From assembly GCA_960531495.1 (NCBI GenBank), contig OY482859.1, positions 10,027,161 through 10,091,160 of the forward strand: 64,000 nucleotides of DNA. Reading direction: 5' to 3'. Under the pieces are notes generated by a model. The model saw nothing but the letters and a program-made list of their open reading frames with translations. It was not told the DNA's origin and did no database searches. The position numbers and the translations under genes are program-made. This DNA is from Zeus faber. Taxonomy: Eukaryota > Chordata > Actinopteri > Zeiformes > Zeidae. Below, piece after piece: positions 1 to 12,299 of this stretch (its first letter is position 1; the number at the start of each line of letters is the position of its first letter).

Positions 1-745
1 CCTTTTCCAGTTTTGGATACACTTACACTTACTTATCTGTTGTGGCAAAGATTTTTCCCAACATTCGCCTCCAATATGTACAACATGTCATTCACATCGT
101 CACCCCACATTCACATGGCAAATCACCATCGTCATTGTCGTTTGTGTCTCACAACACTACCCTTTAATAGCAACTATTAAAAAACAAAACAAACATAAAG
201 ATGCGGAATTTAACGCGAAGTTGAACATGTGAAGTACAGTATGTCCCAAAGCAGCTGTGGTCCAGTTTCTACTCTCATACCAAACTGTGTGTCCTCCCTG
301 TTCTCCCTTTCTCAGAATTGGATGTACCCAAATATTTCTTTTTTTTCCCGTTTTTATTGAACAAAAGCACGACTGTGTCATCTTCACTTGATGTTGAATC
401 AATTTCTTTTGGTGCCGAAGCATCCTATCATTTATTCAAAAAATCACGAGTGTCAGGGTTGCTGTATTATTAAGGCATTTAGCGTGTTTGTTGTGGGTCA
501 TTGGAACATTATGAATGAACATATTGAATGACATTTAACTTTCCACCTTTAGAGATCTCTAGATTCCTTCTATGTGTAACAAATGTGGAAATCAACTTGC
601 TTTTCTTGAATATCCTACAGGTTCCATGTGGCTGCTGGTATCAGATTTTTTGTATCAGCTAATTTCTAATACCGATACTCTATTTCAGCATGGCGTTGGA
701 CTGGGAGGGACCAGTATCCGCAAGCAGTGCCTGCTGGGAGCAGCT
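1..745 (-). other. Probable 3' untranslated region and flank of the coiled-coil gene
   Basis: No convincing coding exon lies left of the stop at 748–746. Two minus-strand AATAAA signals are visible as TTTATT on the plus strand at 431–436 and 353–358, giving a 3' UTR of roughly 310–390 nt. The assignment is inferred. Confidence 0.4.
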
Positions 746-3700
746 TTACCTTTTGTGGACCTGGTCCTGGTCGTCATCAGATGAGGAAGGCCCGTTGTGT
801 AGAGCGCCTTCTTTCCTGCTTTTGTCCTTCTGCTTCTCTTCACTGCCCGAAGGCTCTCGGTCAGAGTCGATCTTCGTCAACTGGATAAATATAGACCAAC
901 AGACTGAGACCAAAGGCAGTTTCACCAACACCAAACTGTGCCACGTCCCTGCGATAACCGTGCAGCTACATTTATTATCATCATATTCTGTGAATTCTAA
1001 CCGTCTCTTGGAGTTTTTTCTTCTCCGAGTCCAGCGTCCGTACTCTGTCCCTCAGAGCTCTGATCTCTCCGTCCAGCCGCTCATTGCATTCCTTGGCTTT
1101 CTGCAGCTCCACCATATCTGGGGCACAATTCAAAGCGAAGAGATGAGATAACACTTTATTACTGGTCGGATGGAAATTCAGTAATATAACATATCAGGGC
1201 TGCTCCGTGTCATTATGTGGTTTCATTGAAATTCATGAACAAACTTGGGACTTACTCTGTCAGTATTATCATAATAGCTACAGGAAATAATGACGCAAAA
1301 GCAGAATCCAAAAGAAAATCCAACTTTAGTGGTTTGGAAAAGGGCTTGTAAAGTATAAAAATTTGAGCACCATAACAAAATATTTACTTGGCATTTGGCT
1401 GGAGGCAGGTGTAATTTCCCACATGATGGCATCGTACTAAGCTAACATTTTCTCATATGATTTTCACAACAGAATTGTCATGAAAATCATATAACATATA
1501 ACAAAAGCTATTACAAAAAATGCAATTTAAGGCTATGCAACTGATACCACAACTATAATACCATTATTGTGGCATTTTTCTATTCAGATGACATTAATTA
1601 TTGTAATTCGTAGTTATCATCAACTGTTGTACAAACTCACCACAGTGCTTCAGTTTGTCCACCTCCTTCCTCAGGTTCTCCACCTCCTGGCCAGCTCGCT
1701 CCAGCTCGGGTCCTATGGTTAGAAAAGTCATAATGAGATTTTTTGATGATTCATTTTCGTCCACTAGAGGGAGTGTCCCCTATAAGACATTGAACAAAAC
1801 AAACTAGCAAAGCCAAGAGGGAATCTGGTCCGAGTCCTTTGCTTTTTTGAGAGCTTTCCAATTTATAAAAGCTAGCAAGATTTTTATTAAATTAGGCAAA
1901 TTAGTAGAAGAGGTTGAATATGAATTTAAATCCACTGCACACACCGCTCAGTCCCAGGTTGTCGTTCCTCGCGGCATCCAGTTCGTTGGTGAGCCTACGG
2001 ATGTCCTGGTGAGCCATGGCCAGCCTCCTGGAGGCCTCCTCCAGGTCCCGCTCGAGCCGCTGGCGCTGGATCCGCTCCAGGGAAATCTCTTCACTGTGGA
2101 CCTGATGGCAAAAGTGGGGGAAGAGGAGCGGCTAGTGGAAGAGACTGTCGAGTAGATCTGTGACGTCTATTGCCGACATGCTGCTTGTGGGGGACATGCT
2201 TTGATTTAAATATTCGTCAGACAGCTGAGAAAAGGGGCAACGAGCAGTGAGTGGCATTCCCACATGTCACCTAGACCAACTCCTGTGAAACTGCTTCAAG
2301 GTGGTTGGGACATACAGGGGTGAAATTGGTATTGACCTTCTTGTTTGAATCTGGATAGGATGGACAAAAAAAAAAAAAAGCCAAATTGCTAAAAGGCTGG
2401 AGTGCCCATTGAAGAAGTATTCAGCATTTGTAGAACAAAAGTCAACTTGTGTGACAGGAACATTGTAATGGACCGTTGTATTACTAATTTCACAATTTAA
2501 TCGCAATGTAATATATAGAACCTATATTGTGATGCACATCCTATCGCCAAATTCTTGTCAATACACACCTGAGGAAGTGAATTGGAGTAATGAGCGGACA
2601 TGCCGTGTGGAGAAACATGCATCAGTGCTGGAACATACACCTTTTTTTTTACCCAAGCAAGTAGTGAGACTGACCAGTTAGTTTACATGCTGACTACAAC
2701 CTGAAGAGTAAATATAAAGGAAAAAATGTGCTTTTTCTTTTTTTTTTTTTTTTTTTTTTTAAATCAGGTTGGTATTAATTCCTGGTGTTAGTTGGTTAAC
2801 TAGCTGCATAGTGAGGACCTACGGGAGCACCAGTGTGTTTGCTCTGAGCGGACCTTCGCGGAGCAAACAGCTTCCTCCATGTGCTCTGAGACGAACTCTG
2901 CTGAGAGGAGAGAGCGAGGGGCCCCGGGGTCACAACAGGAGCGATGCTGGAGTAAATACCTTGCTGCTGGCTTAAAGTGGAACCAAACTGGTGTCCAGCC
3001 ATGCTCCTGAATTATGGAACACACTGCCAAAGAATATTAGAGGCGGATTCTGTATCTAATTAGTCTTCAGTCAAGCTGTTCAAATTGATTATTCTTTGGA
3101 AGCAATTTTATATATTTTATTTATATGTTTAATATTATTATTAGGGGTCCAGTTCAGACTTTTAATAGGGGTCAGTCCGGTAGCTCAGTACAGTGCCATC
3201 ATGCCGAGAAATTACACCTGCCTCCAGCCAAATGGCAAGTAAATATTTTGTTATGGCGCTCAAATTTGTACATCTGGGTCCAGTCCCGCCATTTAGGGTA
3301 AAAGTGTCCGGAACAGAATGATCGCCAAAGGACACGACTGAGGTGTCGTTAGAACCGGGACGTCGCAGACATGTCGCGGTTCAGGTTTCGTCCAAATCGA
3401 TCCACATACAGAACAGAAATGAGTGAAAAACGGATCAAATTTGAACTAAGTCTCGTGCTTCACCGACATGCCAACATCGGAAACTTAAGATGAATTGGAC
3501 GCTTTGTGACAGCATCACCCAATGTACTATAAATGTGCAGGTTGTGGTGTGTGTGTGTGTGTTTATGTAATGTCTTACCTGGTAGATGTCTGCGGGGCTG
3601 TTTGAATGATATTTTATCTCTTTGGTCTTTTTGTAAATGAAGACATTCTATTCCGATATAACCCTGTGTTAGATGCGGCATTGTGGTCCTCCTTATTTTG

Positions 3701-6700
3701 CCGGATTCGCGACAGTGGTAAGATAAAAAAAAGTAAAAATCGGTGAGTCCGTGAGGAGTTCATATTGCCGGAACAAATCGCAAAAATTGTACCCTGAAAA
3801 TTGTATATAATCACGTAAAAACATCAATCTTTTTCCGGTGTCACACATTTGTAACCTTGTAAACTTAGACACACAAAAACATGAATCCACTGAAACTCGT
3901 GACCACGTGGAGTCATGTCTACCCCAACTGTGGGAATGAGTGATGCGTTCACGTACTACACACGTGTCAGAAAACTAGAAGCAGTGAAATTGAAAATAGT
4001 CACAGAAAGAAGAACACTTTTTCGGACAGCAATAAAGAAGCAGTTGTCCAAACATCAAGCCTTAGAGGTCAGTCGCACTATTCTAAAAGACAATACTAAA
4101 GAAAAATATTTTACAGTTTTAAAAAATTATAAAGAGTTTGACTATTTTCAACTGGTCTAGAAATTTTGTAATTAGTGGCAATATAATTCAATATTGTCCA
4201 TCCTGCCAAATTCGGATGAGAATCATGCTGAATCCGTGTAGTTTCATGTCTCACTCTGGAAAATCTTAAAAATCTTAAAAATGTAATTCGTCACTTACAT
4301 GACTAAAATGGACCGCGGCTGCAGACAGCAGAATGGCTCCCTTTCCCGGGGCTGCCCAGCTGCCTTGAGTCGGCCGAATAAGCGTCCACGCCCGCGCGGC
4401 GCTGATTGGTCCGACTCGGGGCAGGGAGGACAGCTAGCCTTTCTGTTTAGAATTGTTAATAAAGATTTTTGCCATGTTGGCAATCCACCGCCAGAAAGAC
4501 TCCGTCTCCCTCCCTACACCCCTACCAGTGGGCAGAGACTCACACTGTACTTTAAAACTTACAAACAACATTAAGACTGTACACTCAGCTATTTAGAACT
4601 CATCTCATACAACACTTATGTCACATTACAACTTAAAATCAATGGTTGAACCAATGGTTGGTTCAAAGAATTACATGGTCGTAACTACATTATGTTTATG
4701 AATTCAGTACATTTTTCTGCATTACAAAAAAAACAAACTAAAAATGTAACACACGCCTAAAACGAATAAACTAGACCCTGTGTATTCTGCGTGCAAGGAT
4801 ATTTATCATTATTACCCTTCTGTTGTACTTGATTTTATTCTGAAATAGTTTTTATTATTCTATTTTGTCTATATGTCATACTCATAGAAAGTTTGGGCAG
4901 CCCTATTGTTATTGTTTGGGTGAAAATTCTTTGAATTTTTGAAGCCTAAAACTATCTGGAACAACAACTTCGGCATAACACACGAACACAGTTTACGTCA
5001 TGTTTGAACCGCACTGTCACAAACACCTCGCGACTGAAGTTCCATCCAAATCAATCCGCAATTACGGACCAGGCATAAGCAAAAAAACGACCAAATCTAG
5101 ATCCAAATTAGAGCGAGGGGCCAATGCATTTCAAGCGAAAGGGCCCAACCCGGCTAAAGCTATCTGGAAGACATACTTCCGTATAACTTACAAACACGGT
5201 TGAAATGTCGTATAAACCGCTATGTCACAAGGATCTTGTGGCTCAAATTTCTTCCAAATCGATGCAGACAAGGAGCAGATATAAGTGAAAAACCAAACAA
5301 CTTTGACCAGAAATATTCGGTTGTTCTTGGTTAACTGACATGTCACATGCCTGTTCTAAAATGAATGAGATAAGATTTACAGTAAGACACTTTATGACCG
5401 CATCCTACTATTTATGATTAATGTACAGATTCCGATTGAGAAAGTCCAATTCGACCGTGTCCAGTGTGCAGCATGAGTCGGTTTCTGTGTAGTGGTTCGA
5501 CATTACCAAAGCATTAATTTACATGTCGATTTATACAGCGTCATACCTGGTCGACGTAAGTAGATCTGTTAGATTGATATCTTAAATCTGTGGTCCACAT
5601 AATATGCTGGATTAATGAAAGTACAATAAAAAGTAATCCTTAAAAACTTGTCACCGCATCCACTCGAAAACACTGAAAAGTGCGACTGAGTGATGTGTTC
5701 AAGATTCAGTGAGGCGTTGGAAAAATAAAAGCCGCGCAACGGTAATTACTCACAGAACAACAGAACAAAGTTTTTAGTATTTCGTGGAGACATAACTTAC
5801 TGAAAATGTAATCCAAGTAAAAAACTCAACAAATAAAGCGGTGCCCGACACGGCACCAAACGGCCACTTGTCACTGAGAGTGCAGCTCTATTTCCACAGA
5901 CAACACGGTGAGTTGTAACAATGAGAAGTTCTGGTTCACAGGCAAACATGGACATTTGTTTTAAAGACAGGAGGGTTGCGTTGTGTAGACCGCATAGTGG
6001 GGACTGACCGGGGGGGAGCCCATGTGGCGTTCAATTTAAACTCGGGAACCTGTGAAACGGACCCCACACGACTAAACTGGACCCCGTGTATTGCTGCCTG
6101 CAGTTATATTTATTATTATCATCATCATCATCATCTCCTTTACAAGTGTAACTAAACCCAGACAGATAAAGGAGTTACAGTGAGGCGTATTTGAGGCGTT
6201 TCAGGTCATACCTTGGCCGTGTTTTCTTTGGCGTTCTGCGTGCCGTTCCGCTGCGACTGCAGCTCCTCGGCCACAGCGTGGTAGAGGTTCTCCGCCTCGT
6301 CCTGTTTAAAGGTCACGCAGGGAGACACCAAGACTTGCTTTACCTCCCACACTTTTATGTTCTTGGCATGAACCCAAAACGCTAATCCATTGCTTGATTT
6401 CTATTTAAAAACCTCCCTTCACTTATTACTCTATTACTTATTGCTCACCTATTGCTCTATGGTGAAGAAGACATGAAGACAAGTTGTGTGTGCAGAAAGC
6501 GGTATATATAGTACATACATACAGTTATAATAATTGCATAAAGAAATGCAAAATCAAGCACAAAAAAAAAAAGAAAGAAACTTTAACTATGTCATGTACA
6601 GTATTTGCTCGCTAAACCTCATATCTTTTCGTAGCTTGCTTTGTTGCGCTCGGTTGCACAGTATGATAGTTCTCATCAATCTTATTTGAGAATGAACTGA

Positions 6701-9159
6701 CTCAAAAAGAAATGAACATGGGGGTTCAAGTCAAATATTGTTTATCCTAGTACAGGTACTCCTCACTTAACGATCGAGTTCCGTTCCTAGGACCAGGTCG
6801 TTAAGCCAATTGGTCGAAAAGCGAGGACCCATGTTATTTCACGGTAAGGGGGCATGGCGACTGCGAATGCTAGTGTAGTGAATACTGACAGACTGCGGGA
6901 ACGAGACTGAGACTGAGAACGATGATGTGCGATGAGATGCTTGTCCTCCGTACGGTCGCTAAACGGGTAGGTCGTTAAGTGAGGAGTACCTGTAGTCAAA
7001 TATTGATTCAAATGGATATGAATTGTAACGGAACCCATGAATATATGTTATAATGCATTGTATTGCTCAGTCCACCATGAAAATAGAACCAATTCAGACA
7101 AAAACAGCTTAACTACTGATAAATACATGAAAAAAATGCATCGCCTTCTAGTGTCTAAATAGGGTGGTGTCGGGCTGAATCAGGTTTGATTTAGGGAGGT
7201 CTTTGAGGAGAGACCTCTGACACCATGCACACATTCCCACTACAGTCACAGTTCTTGTCTACCTGCAGGTGGACGTCCCTGAGGCTGCCCTCCAGGCTCT
7301 GGGCCTCCAGCCTCCTCTCTGCGTCCTCCAGCCTCTCCAGCAGCGTGGCTCTCTCCACTAGCAGGTAGGCCACCTGCTCGCTGGGGCTGCTCAGCCCAAT
7401 CTCCCCAAGACCCTCCTGGGACAGCAGCTCCACCAGCTCCTTTCTCTGGCTCTCTGGAAATTAAGAGGAGGAACCAGGAGGTCGACACCAATTCTGGGCG
7501 TGTCGTTAAAAGCGATTTAAGACCATCGGGAAGCCAGAGTTGTCTGTGGCGGGAGTTTCCTTCACCTTGCTGCAGCCGGATTTGCTGCAGCTCCAGACGA
7601 AGCAGCTCATTGTCCTTCTCATAGTCCGCCGTCAGACTCTCTCTCTCCTCCAGAAGCCCCCGGATGTGTTCCACGTAACTCTCCACCTGAGACACAAGTA
7701 AAATATGATTGAAGAGGCTAGAAAGGAAATGTGTTGCTTTTTCATTTGGAAGGCATTACAACAAAACAAGTCTGCATGATTGCACCAGCTGACGTCAGAT
7801 CATCACAGATTTCTTAATATGGTCATCTGCTCTATCCGATCCGCTGTGTGTTTCTCCAAACAAAACCAATAAAAACAGTGTGCTTTTATTGTAGATGTAT
7901 TTATTTATTTCATTTTGTTTTCCGACATTAACATGAAACAAAAAATCCCTGTGTGCGAGAGTTCTGGTGCATCGCGGTGCGGTGTCCTTTCCACCACAAG
8001 CCTGGAACACAGCAACCAAAGTCGGAACTAACTTTGAAATTAGGCCTTGTACACGTAATATGAGTGAAGATTCAGAAACTGGGTTGCTTATTGCTCGCCT
8101 CAAATTTGTTCTGAAACAGATTTTAGTGTACTGATAAGGTGAAATAGGTGAAAGTTGACATAGTAAATAAAACAGACTCCGGAGTAAAGCTTAAACCCGG
8201 CTTGGCTGCTCATTCACAATTAAATCCACACATCCTGAAACAGTCCGTTTGGAACAGTCCCCTTTAATGGTTTGTCTTCAACTTAAACTATGGGTTGTTA
8301 CAGTGTTGGTATTTAAGACCTGTTCTGATGTGACGGGTATAATACTGTCTGAGTTTCTGAGATCTTGTAGTTTAAATTCTAGCAAAATTCAAGACAAATC
8401 GTGTATCTATTGATAATTCAGTGTATCAAGCAAAATGAGATTTATTGAATTTCCTCCGGCATCATGAAGATTTGATGTTCATTGTGGTGGAAATAAACTA
8501 ATTATAGTTAGTTCTGAGCCTTAAATGCATTTAACTTTGTAAAAACAGGGCCCAACAACAAACGTTGCCCAGTTGACCCAAGCCAGCAGATTTGGGCCAT
8601 TGTCAACTACATTGTGCAGTCTGGTTGCCCCACTGTCAACCACTTTTCATATGAAAAAAATAAGAACAGTATGTATACCGCCGCATGTTTGGAAACTTCT
8701 TCCAGGGAAAATAACTTATCCTGGTGATCCTATTATATAGGATCATTTTCACTCAATTAGAATATTGAAATTTGGCAACCATTTTGTCAGTCTTGGCAAC
8801 CACCGCTTCTAAAAGTTGGGTCCAAAGTGCTTACCACTTTGTGTATTTTTTTTTTTACAAAGCATTGCATTGGTTGAACACTTTATTAATCCCCGGAGGG
8901 AAATTGAGGAAATTACGTGAATAACTTGAGGACTACAATATCCAAGTGCTCAAATCCTTCCACTGTTTTCCGTCACCTCCTTCATCTCTCCGTCCTGCTG
9001 GCTGCGTAGCATCTGCAGCTCCTGCGCGGCCGTGCGCAGCTTCCCCTCGCTGTGCACGAGCTCCCGCCAAAGGTGGCGCTGCCGCTCCTCGGCGCCGGCC
9101 CCGGGCGCCAGGCCGCTCTCCTGCAGCCGCATGGAGATCTGGTCCAGCTCCGTCCGCAC
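746..9159 (-). CDS. ccdc30: Coiled-coil protein, probable CCDC30 (3'-terminal eight exons)
   Basis: Eight minus-strand exons join in one frame: 9159–8977, 7686–7566, 7453–7263, 6301–6212, 2101–1945, 1712–1641, 1117–1002 and 880–746 (stop TAA). Together they encode about 354 residues. Each has an AG acceptor and GT donor, and every intron phase (0,1,0,0,1,1,0) is compatible with the next exon, which is strong evidence for a real gene. The product is almost wholly Glu/Lys/Arg/Leu-rich heptad coiled coil, with a Ser/Asp-rich hydrophilic tail ending near SSSDDDQDQVHKR. No catalytic domain is visible. The name rests on position beside zmynd12 and rimkla, as remembered for human CCDC30, and not on a searched alignment. 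The N-terminal exons were not found and should lie above 9160. The exon 7 donor (ACG then gttaga) is weak. Another coiled-coil gene remains possible. Confidence 0.66.
1357..1440. repeat. Left member of an inverted dispersed-repeat pair
   Basis: About 84 bp here match, in reverse complement and with few mismatches, the stretch at about 3187–3272. Both copies share the core AATTACACCTGCCTCCAGCC (reverse-complemented in this copy). It lies in the intron between exons 6 and 7 of the coiled-coil gene. The family is not recognised. Confidence 0.75.
2800..3110 (+). mobile_element. Possible decayed retroelement 3'-end remnant
   Basis: The plus strand contains a stretch reading ELWNTLPKNIR near 3010–3050. 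This resembles the LWNxLPxxIR motif often seen near the C-terminus of non-LTR retrotransposon proteins, and is followed by stops. Short overlapping frames on both strands (about 2770–3030) are not supported as exons. Confidence 0.3.
3187..3272. repeat. Right member of the inverted dispersed-repeat pair
   Basis: This is the reverse complement of the repeat at 1357–1440. The pair encloses about 1.75 kb containing coiled-coil-gene exons 5 and 6. Confidence 0.75.
4305..4545 (+). mobile_element. LTR-retrotransposon 3'-end fragment (copy 1)
   Basis: This stretch shares several blocks in the same order with 9705–10035. They are the ACGCC...CTGATTGGTCCGACTC block, an AGCCTTTCTGTT block with an AATAAA-like signal, and a terminal GTCTCCCTCCCT block. 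The second copy lies just after a Gypsy-type RNase H fragment, so both are read as LTR or 3' UTR remnants of one Gypsy-like family. Confidence 0.5.
4951..5340 (+). repeat. Diverged tandem duplication, unit about 208 bp
   Basis: The unit beginning ACTATCTGGAA at 4951 recurs beginning GCTATCTGGAA at about 5159. Matching blocks follow in both, including CATAAC/TATAAC and TCCAAATCRATSCR. Related sequence (CGTCCAAATCGATCCACATA) occurs at about 3340–3450, with a weaker relative at about 27065–27150. It lies in an intron and its origin is unknown. Confidence 0.55.
6751..6994. mobile_element. MITE-like element with terminal inverted repeats
   Basis: The left end TACAGGTACTCCTCACTTAA and the right end TTAAGTGAGGAGTACCTGTA are exact inverted copies over about 20 bp, extending imperfectly through ACGA/GGTCG. 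The 244-bp element has no coding capacity. AGTCAAATATTG occurs about 10 bp before the left end and overlaps or abuts the right end. The superfamily is not assigned. Confidence 0.75.
8870..8920 (-). repeat. LINE-type 3'-tail fragment
   Basis: CACTTTATTAATCCC followed by GGAGGGAAATTG is the 3'-tail signature seen in minus orientation at the end of the decayed LINE at 28540–28600. Only the tail is recognisable here. Confidence 0.5.
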
Positions 9160-9597
9160 CTGAGGATCCCCGAGTGTTGGGTCGAATTAAACAGTGCTGC
9201 GATGCATCGTGACGTCTAGAATTTTGGTTGAATTTTGAGTTTAAAATGAACACAGCTCGGTAAAACAAGAAATATCTGTTATCCCAAAAGGCTGACCTGT
9301 CTTGCTCCTATCCAGTCAAAAAAGAAAACGCTTGGCTGTTAATAGTAAGTACTTTCAAAAATCACAATTTTGTTTTCAATGCAATATGAATAACCCCCTT
9401 AGATGTCACTGAGCACGAAAAGGAGTTATCTAACTCCACTGTGAAAGAAAGATCCAATACGCTTTTCAAAATCTATTTTTTTTTATCTTTTTTTTTTTTT
9501 ATGTACTTTGGCAAGGTAACACTCAGCCGGATATTATTTCAAAATGTTGAATACAAGTTGTGGCAGACCAAGGGCCATGGTCAAGCCGCGACTGCAG

Positions 9598-9705
9598 ATG
9601 TCGAGATACAGCACAGTGAAGAAAGAGTGTCTGGCGATCAAGTGGGCCCGTGGTTCCCTCCGCTATTACCTCCTGGGATGTGCTTTCACACTCTGTTCGG
9701 ACCAC
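9598..9705 (+). mobile_element. Gypsy-type retrotransposon RNase H fragment
   Basis: The frame contains RYSTVKKECLAIKWA and LRYYLLGCAFTLCSDH. These match the RT–RNase H region of Ty3/Gypsy elements (pattern RYSTxExECLAxxWA...LRxYLxGxxFxLxTDH). Only about 36 residues are left. The surrounding sequence repeats a GGTCAAGCCGCG..CTGCAG motif at 9580 and 9720, so the insertion is internally rearranged. Confidence 0.75.
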
Positions 9706-10035
9706 GGACCAAGGAGCCTGGTCAAGCCGCGGCTGCAGACGGCAGCATAGCTCCCTTTCCAGCCGAATTAGCGCCCACGCCGAGCTGACTGGTCCGACTC
9801 AGGGCAGGGAGCTTTCTTAATGTTTGTCTGTCTTGCAGAGGGGATCGGTGTCCAGGGCTCGAGAGCCGACCAGAAGACAGATCAGAACACCATTCCTCCT
9901 GCGCCCAAACTCATTGTTCTTTATTATTTATACTTGTGGCCAGCAAGCCTTTCTGTTCAACTTCATAATAAAAAAAACAAAAACTCTTGCCATGTTTGTA
10001 AACCACCACCAGAAACACTCAGTCTCCCTCCCTAA
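9706..10035 (+). mobile_element. LTR-retrotransposon 3'-end fragment (copy 2)
   Basis: This is collinear in blocks with 4305–4545 (CTGACTGGTCCGACTC, AAGCCTTTCTGTT, then CTCAGTCTCCCTCCCT). It follows the Gypsy RNase H fragment directly, consistent with the 3' untranslated region and LTR of the same element. Confidence 0.5.
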
Positions 10036-10039
10036 ACAT

Positions 10040-11820
10040 TATTAAATTGGGGATTAGACGAGTTGTGGTGCTCAACATCAAGTTTGTCACTTGTTGCAAA
10101 GTGACCCCTTACATGACAGACGGGCCAGGGGAGGGGAGGTTCCGCCAGCGCTAAACACCTGTCACTGAACACAATACTGTAATTTGCAGCTGCTGTAACC
10201 TGAGTGGGATCTGACAGCGAGGACACTAGGACACAGTTGTTTCGACAACATACTCAGTGTGGAGTTCCTGGACAAGGCGAGATCATCTGTTGTGCTTGAG
10301 GATCAAATTAAGTAGAAGTCGTTTTTTTTTTTTTTTTTTCCTTAATATATTGATTTGTGGAATATGAGACTGATCAGGCAAATTAAAAGCCAAGAACCTT
10401 TACAAATGTCACTTCACTAAATGTCACTTCAGGCTGTGTTTTCCTTAAATGCAGGACACTGGCTGTGAATCATTCGGTCCTCAATGCATTTTACAGTTGT
10501 TAGACTGAGTCGGTACTGAGCATCTGTTCAACAGTTTGGTGTGGCTCTATGATATTGCTGAGTACAAAAATATTGGAAAGTAGGAAAGGGCCATCTAGAA
10601 CAAGCAGAATGGGGAGCACAATCATGCTCATCATGGGGGATGCATAATGGATTTTCCAACCCATCCCTAATGACTTTGAGACTGGAGCTGAGAGTAGGGG
10701 GGTTGACCTTTTGAAATGACGGGCATGAATTTTGAAAGTCCCTAAACAGCCCTGGCATGCGTGAGGGTGATAAACAACTTTTCCTGATGGAAAAATAAAT
10801 CTAGTCTGTTCAACATAGTGATAGGATTTTCAGACTGAAAAAGTTCAACACAAGTCCCACTTAATGCCAGTAGGGTTCTAGGGTTGTCAGAGGTTAGTGA
10901 AGGCTTTCAAAACCAGTAGATATATTGTCGAGATAAGCAAAACTAAGCAAATTAACAGTGAAGGTGATGGACATTACCTCTTCATGGTCCATGCTCACAC
11001 ATTAGGTTTGAGGAAGTTGCATCTGTCGGTGATGAACATTTTCCCCAAAGTAGAAGTGATGATGTCATGTGGCTGGTGAGCCCACATCGCATCCAGTGGA
11101 GAATATACCATCTCAGAAAACATCAGCGTCAGCGATGAGCAGATCTTTAGCCATCAAACAGTTCCACTTCTCGATGAATTTTATCCATGTTGTCTTCTTC
11201 TGTTCTTTATGAGCTGATCCTGCGCAAAATTAAAATAACAGACCTTAAAGCACAGCAGTGTGAACAAGCTGGAACCTGTAATTACACACTACATTCTAGC
11301 CTTAAACGATGACAATAACAACTATCATCTACCGCTCAGGTACATCCCATAGAGACAGGTTTAATACAGTGCATCACTTTAAGCTATGCAAAGCTCCAAG
11401 CAGATTAGCCATGTTTGGTCTGCTGCCTCTTATATTGCAAACCTTACTGATCGTGTACAGAAACAGCCCAAATAAATTCATATTTACTATACATTTATAC
11501 ACAGTCAATACTTGCATCCTTACTGCATGTTAGCCTGCAATAGCCTATTTATATACCTCTAAAGTGTGTATGCAGCACATTTTGTATATTGTATATTTAT
11601 GTTTTGTGGTGTTTTTTCGAGTATTAAGCATTCTTTTTATGCTATTTGTTTGTCTGCACTAGCAACAGCTCACATCATAACAAACAGTCAATCAAGGCAA
11701 TAGACAAAGATTGGCCCTTTACAATTTTTTTTAAGTTAAATATAGAAAAAAATGGCAATAAAAAATAATCTCAAAATAAACAAGTTAATCTCTGTATCAA
11801 AAAAAATCGAAATATAAGGC
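10040..11820. other. Stretch with no recognised gene
   Basis: There is a T-tract at about 10321–10340, and AT-rich sequence follows. On the minus strand about 11030–11230 has short protein-like runs (EKWNCLMAKDLL) broken by stops, which look like an old repeat. No exon of the neighbouring genes could be supported. Confidence 0.35.
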
Positions 11821-11827
11821 GGGCAAT

Positions 11828-11845
11828 TGCACGCACACACACACA

Positions 11846-11878
<33 letters not shown>
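11828..11878. repeat. (CA)n microsatellite
   Basis: Near-perfect CA dinucleotides with one CAGACA interruption. Confidence 0.95.
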
Positions 11879-11882
<4 letters not shown>

Positions 11883-12116
11883 GATATGTCAAAATAGATG
11901 CTGTGGTGCAAAAAGCTGCAACCCAATTCTGATGGGAGATTTTAGGAGACCAATAAGTGGACCTTCTCCTCCAACAGCCGTGCATAAGTTATACCTGCCA
12001 ACAGTGAGGTGGCTGACTATATTAAAATGTTAAATGTTCCCATCCAGTCCCATTTGTTTTGGCCGCCCTCATCTTCCAGCAGGAGCAGGGTGAGAGAACC
12101 AGCTCTGGCCGCTCAG

Positions 12117-12151
12117 TCCTCCTCCTCCTCCTCCTCCTCCTCCTCCTCCCC
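12117..12151. repeat. (TCC)n microsatellite
   Basis: About eleven CTC/TCC triplets, directly before an ATG (12155) followed by a GTAAGG donor-like site on the plus strand. Confidence 0.95.
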
Positions 12152-12299
12152 AAAATGTCTGACCAAGTAAGGTCCTCTAACCACAGCGACTTGCATTCCT
12201 TTTACACGGCAAACTGACTGGGAGGGAACACACGAAGCCAGTCGGCCAGATTATTAACCTCTAAACCACTTCATCTGAAAATAAACAAACTAGTCACCG

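Noticed and set aside
2796-3030. Minus-strand frames resembling a Ser/Gln-rich exon within the coiled-coil gene
   Set aside because: No consistent splice sites or phase, and the opposite strand carries a LINE-like LWNTLP motif, so an old repeat is more likely.
3915-4160. 81-codon plus-strand frame
   Set aside because: No homology recognised, AT-driven composition and no splice context.
10528-10758. 76-codon minus-strand frame upstream of the coiled-coil gene
   Set aside because: Low-complexity His/Cys/Pro mix with no heptads and no matching splice phase.
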